Shown here piece after piece: positions 36,465-48,078 of a stretch of DNA of 64,000 nt (its first letter is position 1; each line of letters starts with the position of its first letter). The DNA comes from CAVSUB01 sp963816725 (lineage in GTDB: Bacteria; Acidobacteriota; Vicinamibacteria; Vicinamibacterales; 2-12-FULL-66-21): contig CAWFMC010000009.1 in the NCBI GenBank assembly GCA_963816725.1, positions 1 through 64,000 of the forward strand, given 5' to 3'. A model generated the notes under the pieces. It saw only the letters and a program-made list of their open reading frames with translations. It was not told where the DNA came from and ran no database searches. The translations under genes and the position numbers were made by a program.

Positions 36465-37382
36465 ATGTGCGTGAAACGAGTGCTGCGATGGTCCGGTATG
36501 GTCTTGATCGGCCTCGCCGGCGTATTGGTTCTCGCTGGTGCGGTGGTGTACGCGCTCAGCGCGCGACGGCTGCAGCGGGTGCATGTGGTGACGATCGTGG
36601 CGCCTGGCGCCATCCCGACCGACCCGGGGGCCTACGAACGCGGACGGCACATCGCGACCGCGATGGGGAGCTGCGCGTTGTGCCACGGCGCTGACCTCGG
36701 TGGGCAGCTTCTCGGGCCGGAGGGTCCGATCGGCACCCTGGCGGCGCCGAATCTCACCAGAGGCAGGGGGGGCCTTGGCGCGTCATTCACGGATGCCGAC
36801 TGGGTTCGGGCCATCCGGAACGGCGTACATCGCGACGGCACGACGTTCCTGGTGATGCCCAGCGAAGCGTTCGTCTACATGAATGAGCCGGACACCGCCG
36901 CCCTGATCGCCTATCTCGAGCGGATGCCGCCGGTCGACCGCGAGATGCCGAGGAGTCGCCTGGGGCCGCTTGGCCGCACGCTGCTGGTCCTGGGACGGTT
37001 CTCTATCCTCACGGCCGAGAAGACGCCGGCCCTCCGGTATCCCGAGGTGATCGACCCGGGTCCGACCGCCGCCTACGGCCGTTATCTGGCCAATTTCATG
37101 GGCTGTCACGGCTGTCACGGCTTCGGGCTGTCCGGCGGTCCTGTCGCGGGCCCACCGAATACGCCGCCGGCCTCGAACCTCACTCCGGACCCGCAGACCG
37201 GGATTCCCCACTGGACGGAGGCCGACTTCGTGCACGCGGTGCGTCAAGGTGTCCGGCCGGACGGCCGCCCCATCGACACCTTCATGCCGTGGCCCTACTT
37301 CGCTGGACTGACTGACGTCGAGGTCTCGGCACTCTGGCAATACGTGCGGAGCGTGCCGCCGAAGCCTTACGGCAACAAGTGA
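36465..37382 (+). CDS. Membrane-anchored diheme cytochrome c
   Basis: The 305-residue protein has an N-terminal membrane anchor (MVLIGLAGVLVLAGAVVYAL) and two heme-c sites, CALCH near residue 72 and CHGCH near residue 218. Each is followed by a TP/TPD..TGIPHW-type segment and a later methionine (TFLVMPSEAF, DTFMPWPYF) that may be the axial ligand. This two-domain layout is common in periplasmic electron carriers of alcohol and sugar dehydrogenases. The partner oxidase or dehydrogenase is not adjacent. GGAGG precedes the start. Confidence 0.9.
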   Translation: MCVKRVLRWSGMVLIGLAGVLVLAGAVVYALSARRLQRVHVVTIVAPGAIPTDPGAYERGRHIATAMGSCALCHGADLGGQLLGPEGPIGTLAAPNLTRGRGGLGASFTDADWVRAIRNGVHRDGTTFLVMPSEAFVYMNEPDTAALIAYLERMPPVDREMPRSRLGPLGRTLLVLGRFSILTAEKTPALRYPEVIDPGPTAAYGRYLANFMGCHGCHGFGLSGGPVAGPPNTPPASNLTPDPQTGIPHWTEADFVHAVRQGVRPDGRPIDTFMPWPYFAGLTDVEVSALWQYVRSVPPKPYGNK

Positions 37383-37751
37383 TCGACGGGGAAACGTTCA
37401 TGCGTTGCATGACCTTTTCCCCACAATGCTGACGCGGTGATCAGCGAACTCCCCGGAATCGGCGGCGGGCAGACGAACGTCCACATCGCAGCGCCAATTC
37501 CCGGAGATCTGAGGCCGACGTTCCTCCCGAATGGAGCTCGGACGGCCATCGCGGCGTGCGCCGCGGCACCGCAATTGCGAGAGGCCCAACCGCGTGGGTG
37601 GCATCTGCCACTCACACCGACTCTTCGACATCATGGCTCCATCGAGCGGACGACGCCGCGCAGGTCAGCAGCCTGAGGTCGTCACCGCTGCAACGGTGAA
37701 ACCCGCAGGCCGCCGGTTGACCGGCGTCCGGCGGCGTTTTGAGGGCTCGTC
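37383..37751. other. Leader region of the P-type ATPase gene, 369 bp
   Basis: The stretch holds a sigma-54-type promoter at 37564-37578. I see no well-supported gene. An inverted word pair GCCGCCGGTTGACCGGCGTCC near 37712 is GC-rich but short. Confidence 0.4.
37564..37578 (+). promoter_or_regulatory. Sigma-54 (-24/-12) promoter candidate for the P-type ATPase
   Basis: CGGCACCGCAATTGC matches TGGCAC-N5-TTGC at all but the first base. The leader to the ATG at 37752 is 173 nt, longer than for the other sites in this island. Confidence 0.55.
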
Positions 37752-39656
37752 ATGAGCGTTGTGGCGCAATCACTGTCACGGCACATGCGGCCTGCCGCGC
37801 TCACGGGTGAGTGGTGGCCAGGTGCCGCGGCGCGCGCATCAGGCATCGCCATCCTGGCACTCGCCGGCATCCTCACGCATGTGGCGCTGCGCTGGGGCGT
37901 CGGCGCGTCCGCCGCCGCGTCGGCGCTCCCGCTCTATGTGGTGCTCGCCGCCGGCGGTGTTCCACTGGTACTGACCCTCGGCCTCAAGCTCGTTCGCCGC
38001 GAGTTCGGCTCCGATCTCCTGGCGGGAATCTCCATCATTGCGGCAGTGCTGCTCGGGGAATACCTGGCCGGCGCGCTGGTCGTGCTGATGCTCTCGGGCG
38101 GCGAGGCGCTCGAGGCGCTCGCACTCGGGCGCGCCTCGTCTGTCCTGCAGGCCCTGGCGCGCCGCATGCCGCTCGTGGCCCATCGGCGCGTCAACGGCCA
38201 AGTCTTCGAGCTGTCCCTCGAGCATGTGGAGATCGGCGACGAGTTGATCGTCTACCCGCACGAGATCTGTCCCGTAGATGGTGTGATCATCGAAGGCCAC
38301 GGCGTGATGGACGAGTCGTATCTCACGGGCGAGCCCTTCATGATGCCGAAGGCGCCCGGATCCGAGGTGTTCTCCGGCGCCGTCAATGGCGACAGCGTGG
38401 TGACGCTCCGGGCCACGCGGGCGGCGATCGACTCGCGCTACGCGCGGATCATGAGCGTCATGCGGGATTCCGAGCAGCGACGGCCGCAGCTCCGCCGGCT
38501 GGGCGATCAGCTTGGCGCCTGGTACACGCCGATCGCGCTGGCGCTGGCCATCGCGGCGTGGCTGTGGAGCGGCGAGCCGGTCCGATTCCTCGCGGTGCTG
38601 GTCGTCGCCACTCCATGTCCGCTGCTCATCGGCATCCCGGTGGCAATCATCGGAGCCATCTCGCTGGCAGCCAAGCGTGGCATCATCATCCGCGACCCCG
38701 CGGTGCTGGAACGGATCGACCGCTGCCGTACGGTCATCCTCGACAAGACCGGGACCTTGACCTACGGCGAGCCGACCTTGACGGATCGGCTCGTCGCGCC
38801 GGGCATGGACGACGCCGTGGTGCTGCGGTCGGCGGCCAGCCTCGAGCGGTACTCGAAGCACCCGCTGGCAAAGCCCATTCTCGACGCCGCCGCGCAGCAG
38901 CATCTCGCGCCGGTCGACGCCAGCGAGGTGCGCGAGCGCCCTGGCGAAGGTCTGGAGGGTGACGTGGACGGCCGGCAGGTGCGAGTCCTCGGACGGCATC
39001 GGGCCGCAGCGATGGGCTACGGCAGCACGCTGCCGCCGGCCTCGACCGGCCTCGAATGCGTGATCCTGCTCGACGGACAGTATGCCGCGACCTACCGGTT
39101 CCACGACGCGCCCCGCGCCGACAGCCAGTCCTTCATCACGCATCTGCGGCCCCGGCACCGGCTCGAGCGCGTCCTCCTCGTCTCAGGCGATCGCGAGAGC
39201 GAGGTGCGCTATCTCGCTGATCGCGTCGGGATCCAGGCAATCTACGCCGGCCAAACGCCTGAACAGAAGGTGGCCATCACCCAGGAGGAGACTCGCCGTG
39301 CGCCGACGCTCTTCATCGGCGACGGCATCAACGACGCGCCGGCGCTCGTGACCGCAACCGTGGGTCTGGCCTTCGGGCACCACAGCGAGATCACCACCGA
39401 GGCGGCGGGTGCCGTGATCATGGACACGTCGCTCAAGCGGGTCGACGAACTGTTTCACCTGGCGCGGCGCATGCGCCGTATCGCGCTCCAGAGTGCGATC
39501 GGCGGGATGGCGCTGAGCATCCTCGGGATGTTCATCGCTTTCGGCGGATGGCTGCCGCCGGTCGGCGGCGCGGTGTTTCAGGAGATCATCGATCTGGCCG
39601 CCGTGGTCAACGCGCTTCGCGCGGCCGTTCCAGGTGGCACGCTGAGTGACTACTGA
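37752..39656 (+). CDS. P1B-type heavy-metal translocating ATPase with TPCP motif
   Basis: The 634-residue protein has the actuator TGEP motif, the intramembrane ATPCPLLIG metal-selectivity motif, the DKTGTLT phosphorylation site, the SKHPLA HP locus of P1B pumps and GDGINDAPAL. There is no N-terminal metal-binding domain. The TPC motif, in place of CPC, SPC or CPH, is the variant assigned to subgroup P1B-5 (Ni/Fe-type), though this protein lacks the C-terminal hemerythrin domain of some members. It exports or imports a transition metal; which one is not certain. It heads the stress island. Confidence 0.88.
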   Translation: MSVVAQSLSRHMRPAALTGEWWPGAAARASGIAILALAGILTHVALRWGVGASAAASALPLYVVLAAGGVPLVLTLGLKLVRREFGSDLLAGISIIAAVLLGEYLAGALVVLMLSGGEALEALALGRASSVLQALARRMPLVAHRRVNGQVFELSLEHVEIGDELIVYPHEICPVDGVIIEGHGVMDESYLTGEPFMMPKAPGSEVFSGAVNGDSVVTLRATRAAIDSRYARIMSVMRDSEQRRPQLRRLGDQLGAWYTPIALALAIAAWLWSGEPVRFLAVLVVATPCPLLIGIPVAIIGAISLAAKRGIIIRDPAVLERIDRCRTVILDKTGTLTYGEPTLTDRLVAPGMDDAVVLRSAASLERYSKHPLAKPILDAAAQQHLAPVDASEVRERPGEGLEGDVDGRQVRVLGRHRAAAMGYGSTLPPASTGLECVILLDGQYAATYRFHDAPRADSQSFITHLRPRHRLERVLLVSGDRESEVRYLADRVGIQAIYAGQTPEQKVAITQEETRRAPTLFIGDGINDAPALVTATVGLAFGHHSEITTEAAGAVIMDTSLKRVDELFHLARRMRRIALQSAIGGMALSILGMFIAFGGWLPPVGGAVFQEIIDLAAVVNALRAAVPGGTLSDY

Positions 39657-39908
39657 CGCCAGTCCACTGGGCCATCGTCAAGTGTCGCGTCCATCGCACT
39701 GGCGGGACGTGCCGTTACCGAGACGCGGTTTCGGCAAGTCGGCACACGGAGGCGATCGCGGAATCCCTGAACGGCGGAGCGAGTGCTCGCCGCCCGGGCG
39801 CCGCGCCCCGTGCGAACGGACCACAACGGCCGAACGATCATCGCCGCTAGTCTACTTCCGCTGACGCACCCGCCAGGTCGCTCTGCCCGACGTCAGCACG
39901 CGATGCGT

Positions 39909-40406
39909 TCAGGCCTCAGCGACGGCAATCAACGCGTCCTGATGGACGAAGTCGCGCTCAGGCTGCTTGACGGTCAGGACCGGGCACGCCGCCAGCCGGA
40001 CCACGCGCTCGGCGACACTTCCCATCAGCAAGTGCGCGAAGGCACCCCGGCCATGTGTGCCCATGACGATCAGGTCGACTCGATATTCGTTGGCGTATTC
40101 GATAATGGCCGCGGCGGGCGCGGCCGCGGTCACGACCGCCGGGGTGATTGCTGGGCCGCCGTCGTAGGCGTCCAGCACCAGGTCCTTCAATCGACGACGC
40201 GCATCGCCTTCCATCTGCTGCTGGAGCTCGGGACCGATCACGCTGAACCCTTCCGTGCCGAAGGCTCCGGGGGGAAACGTCTGGACGACATGCAGCACGT
40301 GCAGCGTGGCGCCGAAGCGACTCGCGAGCTCACGGCCATAGGCGCAGGCCGCGTCGGAGGCCTCGCTGAAGTCGGTCGCGACGAGAATGTGCTTCAGGCT
40401 AATCAT
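39909..40406 (-). CDS. Universal stress protein (UspA family)
   Basis: The 165-residue single-domain protein begins MISLKHILVATDFSEAS. It ends with the ATP-binding signature MGTHGRGAFAHLLMGSVAER followed by VVRLAACPVLTV. The G-2x-G-9x-G(S/T) pattern is intact, so it probably binds ATP. The start at 40406 is preceded by GGAGG. A sigma-54-type promoter lies 49 nt upstream. It is one of five USP genes within 17 kb. Confidence 0.92.
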   Translation of the reverse strand: MISLKHILVATDFSEASDAACAYGRELASRFGATLHVLHVVQTFPPGAFGTEGFSVIGPELQQQMEGDARRRLKDLVLDAYDGGPAITPAVVTAAAPAAAIIEYANEYRVDLIVMGTHGRGAFAHLLMGSVAERVVRLAACPVLTVKQPERDFVHQDALIAVAEA

Positions 40407-40455
40407 GATGACCTCCGCCAGGTGTGAAGGACCGCCGACGACGATTGTTTGATCC

Positions 40456-40470
40456 GCAAGCGCCGTACCG
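40456..40470 (-). promoter_or_regulatory. Sigma-54 promoter candidate for the first USP gene
   Basis: On the minus strand CGGTACGGCGCTTGC matches TGGCAC-N5-TTGC with two changes, and the GG and GC dinucleotides are spaced exactly. It is 49 nt from the start codon. Confidence 0.65.
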
Positions 40471-40606
40471 GAGCCGGACGAAGGAACCCGGGAAGATTGG
40501 CAGGTCGGGGGCTCGCAGGTGTGATGTTCTCCGCACGTGCCGCGCAATCGTTCGCGCCCGGCCGCGCGTTGACGGCGACGAGGAGCCCGGAACTATGAGT
40601 CAGGAA

Positions 40607-41890
40607 CTATGAGACAGCGGCAAGCGGCAGCGAGACCGTCGCGACCGTGCCGCCGCCGGGGCGGTCGGTGAGCGCGATCCGTCCACCCTGCTGCTCGACC
40701 AGTCGCTTGACGATCGCCAGCCCCAGACCCGTGCCTTCCGCCCGGGTCGTCACGAACGGCTCGAACAGCCGTTCGCGAACGCTCTGCGGCAGCCCCGGTC
40801 CGCGGTCGCGGACCGCCATGTGGCACGAACCGTCTTCGACCATCACCTCGATCTCGACGCCCCCGTCAGCTGATGCCTGGCAGGCGTTCAGCGCCAGGTT
40901 CAGGAGGGTCGCTCGCAGCGCGTCAGGATCGCCAACCGCGCGGACCGGCCCACCGTGCACCGCAATCGCCGGTCCGCGCTGACCCATTGCCGCCGCGGCA
41001 CTGGCGGCAGCGTCGCGGGCCAGTGCCAGCGCGTCGACGGGACGGACGAGCGCCGCGGTGGGCTTGGCGTATTGCAGCAGGTCGTTGACCTTGGCATTCA
41101 GGCCATCGATCCGCCGGATCATCGTCCGAACGACATCCCGCTCCATGCTCGCCGACGGAAATCGCCCGTTGAGGATCTCCAGCGATGCACGCAAGCCGGT
41201 CAGGGGGTTGCGGACTTCGTGGGCGACCATGGCCGTCAGCTGTCCGAGCTGCAGCAGGGCGGCCTGCTCGCGGATTTGTGCCTCGGCCTCCTTACGGGCG
41301 GTGATGTCGCTGCGAATCGAGAGGTACTGGCGGGGCTTGCCGCTTCCGTCGACGAACGGGACGATGGTGGTGTCGACCCAGTAGAAGCTCCCGTCTTTCG
41401 CCCGGTTGCGGAGCTCGCCGCGCCAGACGCGGCCGTTCGCGATCGTCCGCCACAGATTGCGGATGAACTCCTTCGAGTGATGACCGGAGTTGACGATGCG
41501 GTGGTCCTGACCGAGCAGCTCCTCGCGGCTGAATCTGGAGATGGCGCAGAACTGATCGTTGACGTAGGTGATGACGCCGCGCTGATCGGTAATCGCGACG
41601 ATGGCGGCCTGGTCCAGGGCATAGCGCATCTCGTCCAGCCTGGCCAGCGACTCGGCCATCGCGCGGGTCACCTGCGCCGCGTCGTGCGCCGCGCGGCAGC
41701 GTTTCCAGGCGAGGGCACCGGCGGCCGCGGCGGTCGAGAGCATCACCAGGATCGGCCGCCAGCCGGCTGTCGACAGCGCGATGGTCCCGCCGCCGCCCCA
41801 CACCGCACCGGCCGCCAGCAGCAGCGCCGCACTGAGGCCGACGGCAAGTGGCTCCATCGCCCGTGGCCCCGCGCGTCGCTCGTACGTCAT
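40607..41890 (-). CDS. PAS-domain membrane histidine kinase
   Basis: The 427-residue protein has two N-terminal membrane helices (about 15-60) and a PAS domain with a PAC motif (VAITDQRGVITYVNDQFCAI; YWVDTTIVPF; SIRSDITARKEAE). HisKA (LTAMVAHEVRNPLTGLR) and HATPase (NLALNACQAS; DRGPGLP; GTGLGLAIVKRLV) modules follow. It is the third gene of an operon with an NtrC-type activator, 6 nt after the acyl-CoA synthetase gene, so it is probably the kinase for that activator. Confidence 0.92.
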   Translation of the reverse strand: MTYERRAGPRAMEPLAVGLSAALLLAAGAVWGGGGTIALSTAGWRPILVMLSTAAAAGALAWKRCRAAHDAAQVTRAMAESLARLDEMRYALDQAAIVAITDQRGVITYVNDQFCAISRFSREELLGQDHRIVNSGHHSKEFIRNLWRTIANGRVWRGELRNRAKDGSFYWVDTTIVPFVDGSGKPRQYLSIRSDITARKEAEAQIREQAALLQLGQLTAMVAHEVRNPLTGLRASLEILNGRFPSASMERDVVRTMIRRIDGLNAKVNDLLQYAKPTAALVRPVDALALARDAAASAAAAMGQRGPAIAVHGGPVRAVGDPDALRATLLNLALNACQASADGGVEIEVMVEDGSCHMAVRDRGPGLPQSVRERLFEPFVTTRAEGTGLGLAIVKRLVEQQGGRIALTDRPGGGTVATVSLPLAAVS

Positions 41891-41896
41891 GGCCGC

Positions 41897-44570
41897 CTAG
41901 TAGACGATCCGCCGGTTCGGAGGCGCCGCCGCCGGTCGCTCGATGCGAACCCGCAGGTCGGCCGCGAACGCGCCGGTGTGCTGCACCAGCACCGGATTGA
42001 TGTCCAGTTCCTGCACTTCGGGTGCGAGGGACAGCAGGGCAGACACGCGCAGCAGGACGTCGCGCAACGCCGCCTCGTCGGCGGGAGGCGCGCCGCGGAA
42101 GCCGCGCAACAGCCGCGCGCCGCGCAGCTCGTTGACCATGTCGGCGGCGTCGACGGTCGTCAAGGGATGTAGCCGGAACGAGGTGTCCTGCATCAGATCG
42201 ACGAGCACTCCGCCGGTCCCGCAGGCGATGAGCGGGCCGAACGATGGATCCTGGACGGCGCCGACCAGCATCTCCACACCGCCCCGGACCATCGCCTGGA
42301 CCAGGGCCGACGTCATCTCGTCGCCGAACCGTCGCACGAAGTCGTCATACGCCGCCCGGACCTCGTCGTCGTCCGCGAGGTTCAGCGCGACCGCCCGGCG
42401 TTCGGTCTTGTGCAGCAGCGTGGGACCCTGCGCCTTCAGGACCGCCGGGTATCCCACCGCCCGTGCCGCGGCAACTGCCTCGTCCACGCTCGTGACGACC
42501 TGCGCGGCCGGTGCGGCGACCCCGATGGCCTTCATCAAGGCCATGCCTTCGGACGGACGGGTCCATCCGCCGCCACGGGTCAGCACGGCGTCCACGGTTT
42601 CGCGTACGGCACCGGCGTCAATGTCCGGAAGCACAGGCGTGGTGCCGAGCGGCGCCTCGCGCCAGCGTCCGTAGACCGTGACCCGGGATAAGGCGATTGC
42701 GGCCGACTCCGGAAAGGCATAGGAAGGGATGGGCGCGAGCGTCGCGGGCGCGCCTTCGGATCGCATGAACACGCCGAGCACCGGTTTGCCCGGGACCGCC
42801 GCGGCGCTGGCCGCCATCGCGGCGGCTACCGCCGAGGGATCGGTGACGAGCGGCGGAATGAAGATGGCGATCACGCTGTCCACCGACTCGTCGCGCAACA
42901 GCACCTCCAGCCCGCGCCGGTAGTGCTCGGGCGGCGCCGAAGCCAGCATGTCGACCGGATTGCTGACGCTGGCTGCTGCCGGAAGGAAGGACCGTAGCTC
43001 GCCGTGTGTGGTCTCGGATAATGCCGGCAGGGCGAGGCCGTTCGCCTCGCACGCGTCGGCGGCGAGAATGCCCGGACCGCCGGCGTTGGTCAGGATGGCC
43101 ACTCGCGGTCCCCTCGGCAACGGCTGATGGGCCAGGAGAGACGCGACATCGAACAGCTCTTCGAGCCGCTCGGTCCGGATCACGCCGGCCTGCCGGAAGA
43201 GCGCGTCGACCGCCGTATCGCTCGAGGCGAGGGCGCCGGTATGCGAGGCCGCGGCGCGCGAGCCGGCCTGCGATCGTCCGGCCTTCACCGCGACGATGGG
43301 CTTGCGCCGGCCGATGCGCCGTGCGATCTCACTGAACTTCTTCGGATTGCCGAAGCTCTCCAGGTAGAGCAGGATGACGTTGGTCCGGGGATCGTCGGCC
43401 CAGTACTGGAGCAGATCGTTCCCCGAGACGTCCGCCTTGTTCCCGACCGAGACGAAGCTCGAGATGCCGATGCCGAGCCGGCGCGCGTAGTCCAGGATCG
43501 CCAACCCGAGCGCGCCGCTCTGGGTCGACATGGCGACGGTGCCCGCTGGTGGATAGACCGGCGAAAAGGTCGCGTTCAGCTGCACCGCGGGATCGGTGTT
43601 CAAGAGGCCCATGCAATTGGGGCCGATCAACCGGCACCCGGCGGCGCGGACCTTCTCCAGCAGTTCACGCTCACGCTCCCGCCCGGCCGCATCGCACTCG
43701 CCGAAGCCGGCGCTGATCACGCAGATCGCCGGGACGCCTTTGGCAATGCAGTCGTCGACCGCCGCGAGCACCTGGGCGGCGGGGACTACGACGACCGCCA
43801 GGTCGACCGCATCGGGGATATCAGCCACACGGGCGAACGCCCGGCGGCTGCCGATCTCCGCCGCGCTCGGGTGCACCGGGATGACCGTGCCCCTGAAGCC
43901 GGCCCCGAGCAGGTTGTAGAAGATTTCGGATCCGATGCGCCCGCGCTCCCGGTTCGCGCCGATGACCGCGACCACCCGCGGCGTGAAGAACGCTTTCATC
44001 GACTCGCTGGCGGCCCGCTGCGAGCGCGCCGCGGCGCGGCGTTCGTAGTGATCCGTCACGTCGAGCGAGAGCACGACGTGGCAGAGACCATCCTGCTGGC
44101 TGATGGTGCACGACAGGCCGCACTCACGGAACAGCTCCAGCATCCGGACGTTGTCGCCAATCACGTGCGCGTCGAAATGGGTCACGCCCTCGGCGACCGC
44201 GAGGCGAGCGAGCTGTTCGAGCAGCCGCGTGCCGATGCCGTGGCCCTGGACGGCGTCGCTGACGGCGAATCCGACTTCCGCCCGCGTTCGCACAGCCGGC
44301 AGGCGGTAATAGCCGGCGAAGCCGACGATCCGGCGACCCGCCTCCGCAATCAGCGACGTCCCATCCGTCTCCACCAGCCCACGCATCCGCGCGGGCGTAA
44401 GCGCGGGATACCCGAGGAAGCGGAAGTAGCGGCTGGTCGGGGAGAGGCCCTCGAAGAACTTGATGAGCGCGTCGATGTCCGCGGCGCCGGCCTGGCGCAG
44501 GCAGACCGTCGACCCGTCACGAACCACGACGTCTACGGGACTGACAACGACGTGCACGACTGGCTCCCTC

Positions 44571-44581
<11 letters not shown>
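41897..44581 (-). CDS. GNAT acetyltransferase fused to ADP-forming acyl-CoA synthetase (Pat-like)
   Basis: Residues about 20-180 are a GNAT domain (RTRAEVGFAVSDAVQGHGIG). The remaining 700 residues are an NDP-forming acyl-CoA synthetase with a CoA-binding fold (VVAVIGANRERGRIG), the phosphohistidine motif (SHTGALASSD) and an ATP-grasp region (YPAVLKAQGPTLLHKTE). In enterobacterial Pat the GNAT domain is C-terminal; here it is N-terminal. Such proteins acetylate lysines of central-metabolism enzymes, or make acetate plus ATP from acetyl-CoA, depending on whether the synthetase part is active. The active-site His is present. Its ATG overlaps the end of the activator gene. Confidence 0.9.
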
Positions 44582-45932
<1,351 letters not shown>

Positions 45933-46138
45933 GTGAGAAACGCCTTTTTGTGCGGCCCTGAGTGGCCGATGAGGTGAGTGCACCCGAAGTGCCGCTCCGA
46001 ATCAGGCAGATTAGGCCATGTTTTGCGCCCGGCAGCACGGCAAGCGCGAAATAATCCCCACCGCTGCGAAAACGTTCGCGCCTTGCTCATGCCGCCGGGC
46101 CCCCTGCCGGGCTGCGGTTCGCGCACTCCGCTAACGGC

Positions 46139-46879
46139 TTACGCCGCCGCCGTCCGGCGTCCTCCGCCCCTGAAACGCCACTCGGCACGTTGCTTCAGCG
46201 GCATGAGCGAGAGACGCCGAATGAGCCAGATCCCGGGCGACGCCAGCGCCCAGTACGGGCGGAAGCGGCGACTCGCCTCCGCGTCCGTGGCGACGGCGCG
46301 AGTCTCAGTGCTGAAGCGCGTGCGGGACGGGCCGAGGGGATCAGCCCGCAGGGACCACACGATCTTGACGTAACCGGGCGTGTCGAACGCGGCGTAGGCC
46401 TCCGCGGCGATGCCTTCGAAGACAACGTTCGCCAGCCACGGCTGGGTGACCGAGCCGATCACGACCTCGCGATCGGGAACCTCGTCCAGCACGCGCCAGC
46501 CGAGCGCGAGGACCTGCGGCACGAGCTCCGCCGGCAGGTCCTGGCGCTCGGTGCCCCGCATCACCAGCTGCCGCATCGCGAAAATCCCGCGGACCAGCGG
46601 CAGTCGATCGAGCTTCTGCGTCTTCGCTGCGGCCAGGACGATGGCCGCCGGCGCGTCGATCTCGACCTCATGGCGCTCGACCACGTCATAGGTGGGCATG
46701 AAGCGATCGAGCATGGCATCCACGCTCTCCGGCCGGCGCGTGTGCGCGCCGCCGAAACGCGCCCACGCGGTTGCGGCGATGACGCCGTAGCCTGCCAGCA
46801 GGGCTCCGGATCCCAAGGCCAGCACCCGCCAGGCTCGTCCGGCAAGGTTCCGCGTTTGGTTATTCTCTCCAGGTCTCAT
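46139..46879 (-). CDS. Membrane-anchored SRPBCC-like protein
   Basis: The 246-residue protein has one N-terminal membrane helix (VLALGSGALLAGYGVIAATAWA). A START/SRPBCC-like domain follows with VVERHEVEIDAPAAIVLAAA and VKIVWSLRADPLGPSRTRFSTETRA. Such domains bind hydrophobic ligands in a deep cavity. The ATG at 46879 follows GGGAGG. It lies 66 nt after the next upstream gene on the same strand and may share its sigma-54-type promoter. Confidence 0.72.
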   Translation of the reverse strand: MRPGENNQTRNLAGRAWRVLALGSGALLAGYGVIAATAWARFGGAHTRRPESVDAMLDRFMPTYDVVERHEVEIDAPAAIVLAAAKTQKLDRLPLVRGIFAMRQLVMRGTERQDLPAELVPQVLALGWRVLDEVPDREVVIGSVTQPWLANVVFEGIAAEAYAAFDTPGYVKIVWSLRADPLGPSRTRFSTETRAVATDAEASRRFRPYWALASPGIWLIRRLSLMPLKQRAEWRFRGGGRRTAAA

Positions 46880-46945
46880 AACGACCTCCCACGGCTGCAG
46901 TACCGGAACACTGCTCCGGCGCCCAGCCGACTTGAGATGGTCCCG

Positions 46946-47263
46946 TTACACCATCAACACGTAGTCGAACCGTCCGTGCAGCCACGTCTCACCGGTTCGA
47001 TCGTCGCGCCTGGTATCGATCGCCTCGGTCAGCACGTGGGCGTAGCGGCCGCCGCGTCGTCTGACCTCCTGCTCGAGGCGCGACCGGGCGGTCGCCTTCA
47101 GCCCCGCCAGGCATCGCTCCCACAGGAGATCGCGGTTGGCAATCGTTCCGGCGACGCGCTCGCTGGTCGCCTCCATTTCACCCTCGCCGAGGACGCGGGC
47201 AGACACGGGGGGCAGATCGCGATGCCAGTACACGACCGGGGCGGTTGTCACGTCGGTATCCAC
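46946..47263 (-). CDS. Small protein of unknown function
   Basis: The 105-residue protein is hydrophilic and mixed alpha/beta, with TDVTTAPVVYWHRDLPPVSA at its N-terminus and WLHGRFDYVLMV at its end. It has no signal peptide and no family I recognise. The GTG start at 47263 is chosen because AGGAGG lies directly upstream. A sigma-54-type promoter lies 45 nt upstream, which ties it to the stress island. Confidence 0.65.
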   Translation of the reverse strand: MDTDVTTAPVVYWHRDLPPVSARVLGEGEMEATSERVAGTIANRDLLWERCLAGLKATARSRLEQEVRRRGGRYAHVLTEAIDTRRDDRTGETWLHGRFDYVLMV

Positions 47264-47308
47264 GGGACCTCCTGACGGGCACGCTCCGCATGCCCCGTTC
47301 ACGAGGAC

Positions 47309-47323
47309 GCACGATGGCTGCCA
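47309..47323 (-). promoter_or_regulatory. Sigma-54 promoter candidate for the 47263 gene
   Basis: On the minus strand TGGCAGCCATCGTGC keeps TGGCA and TGC of the consensus (two changes), with exact spacing. It is 45 nt from the GTG start. Confidence 0.5.
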
Positions 47324-47516
47324 CTACGAGAGAAGGCGTCACACGTCGTGGGACCTTCATGTTGTTGATGACCGGGCACTGTTCTCGGGCCCGCAGGACT
47401 CTCCGGAGCGATCGCCCCTCGCGTCACGAGCGTCGAACTTTCCCCGCCCCTGCGGAATCTTTCGACGCGGTTGGCCGGCCATCCGACGTTTCCTGCGGTT
47501 GGCGGCGAGGCTGCAG

Positions 47517-47531
47517 TGGCATCCGCATTGC
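47517..47531 (+). promoter_or_regulatory. Sigma-54 promoter candidate for the second USP gene
   Basis: TGGCATCCGCATTGC differs from TGGCAC-N5-TTGC at one base. It lies 44 nt before the ATG at 47576. With the site at 47309 it makes the 312-bp intergenic region 47264-47575 a divergent sigma-54 promoter region. Confidence 0.65.
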
Positions 47532-47575
47532 CGATCGGCGTGATGATGAAGTGGTCCTTGCGAAGCAGTTCCCTC

Positions 47576-48055
47576 ATGCGCCCCGTCACCACGATTCTCG
47601 TGCCACTCGACTTCAGTGAGGCGTCGCATGCCGCGCTTCGCTATGCCTGCCGGCTGGCCGAGCCCCTCCGGGCATCGCTCCACGTGCTCCACGTCGTCCC
47701 GCCGGCCGGCATGCCAAGCGGCTACGTCGAGGCCTATGTCGCGGCTCCGGAGGTTCAGGAGCGCCTCGAGGCAGACGGTCAACAGCTGCTCAGCGATGCC
47801 CTCACGCCCGAGGAGCAGGCCCGCTACCACGTGGCGCTGATCCAGCGGACGGGCACTCCGGCTACCGAGATCCTGCGCTACGTGACGGATCACCGGGACA
47901 TCGACCTGATCGTCATCGCCACACACGGTCGTGGCGGCGCGACCAGGCTGATGATGGGGAGTGTCGCGGACCGGCTCGTGCGCGCTGCGCCGTGCCCGGT
48001 GCTGACACTGCGAGAGCCGATGGACGCCTGCAGAGCAGCCGAGCACGCCGCTTAG
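47576..48055 (+). CDS. Universal stress protein (UspA family)
   Basis: The 159-residue protein begins MRPVTTILVPLDFSEASHAA and carries the ATP-binding signature ATHGRGGATRLMMGSVADRL. Hence it is of the ATP-binding type. The ATG at 47576 is preferred because the sigma-54-type promoter (47517-47531) lies just upstream, excluding longer in-frame starts. It is followed by a truncated kinase remnant. Confidence 0.92.
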   Translation: MRPVTTILVPLDFSEASHAALRYACRLAEPLRASLHVLHVVPPAGMPSGYVEAYVAAPEVQERLEADGQQLLSDALTPEEQARYHVALIQRTGTPATEILRYVTDHRDIDLIVIATHGRGGATRLMMGSVADRLVRAAPCPVLTLREPMDACRAAEHAA

Positions 48056-48078
48056 GACGACACGCCCGGCGGTGCTCC

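Noticed and set aside
47299..47592. Minus-strand open frame starting MRELLRKDHFIITPIG opposite the USP leader
   Set aside because: It overlaps two sigma-54-type promoters and the USP start and lacks a recognisable fold; treated as a shadow frame.
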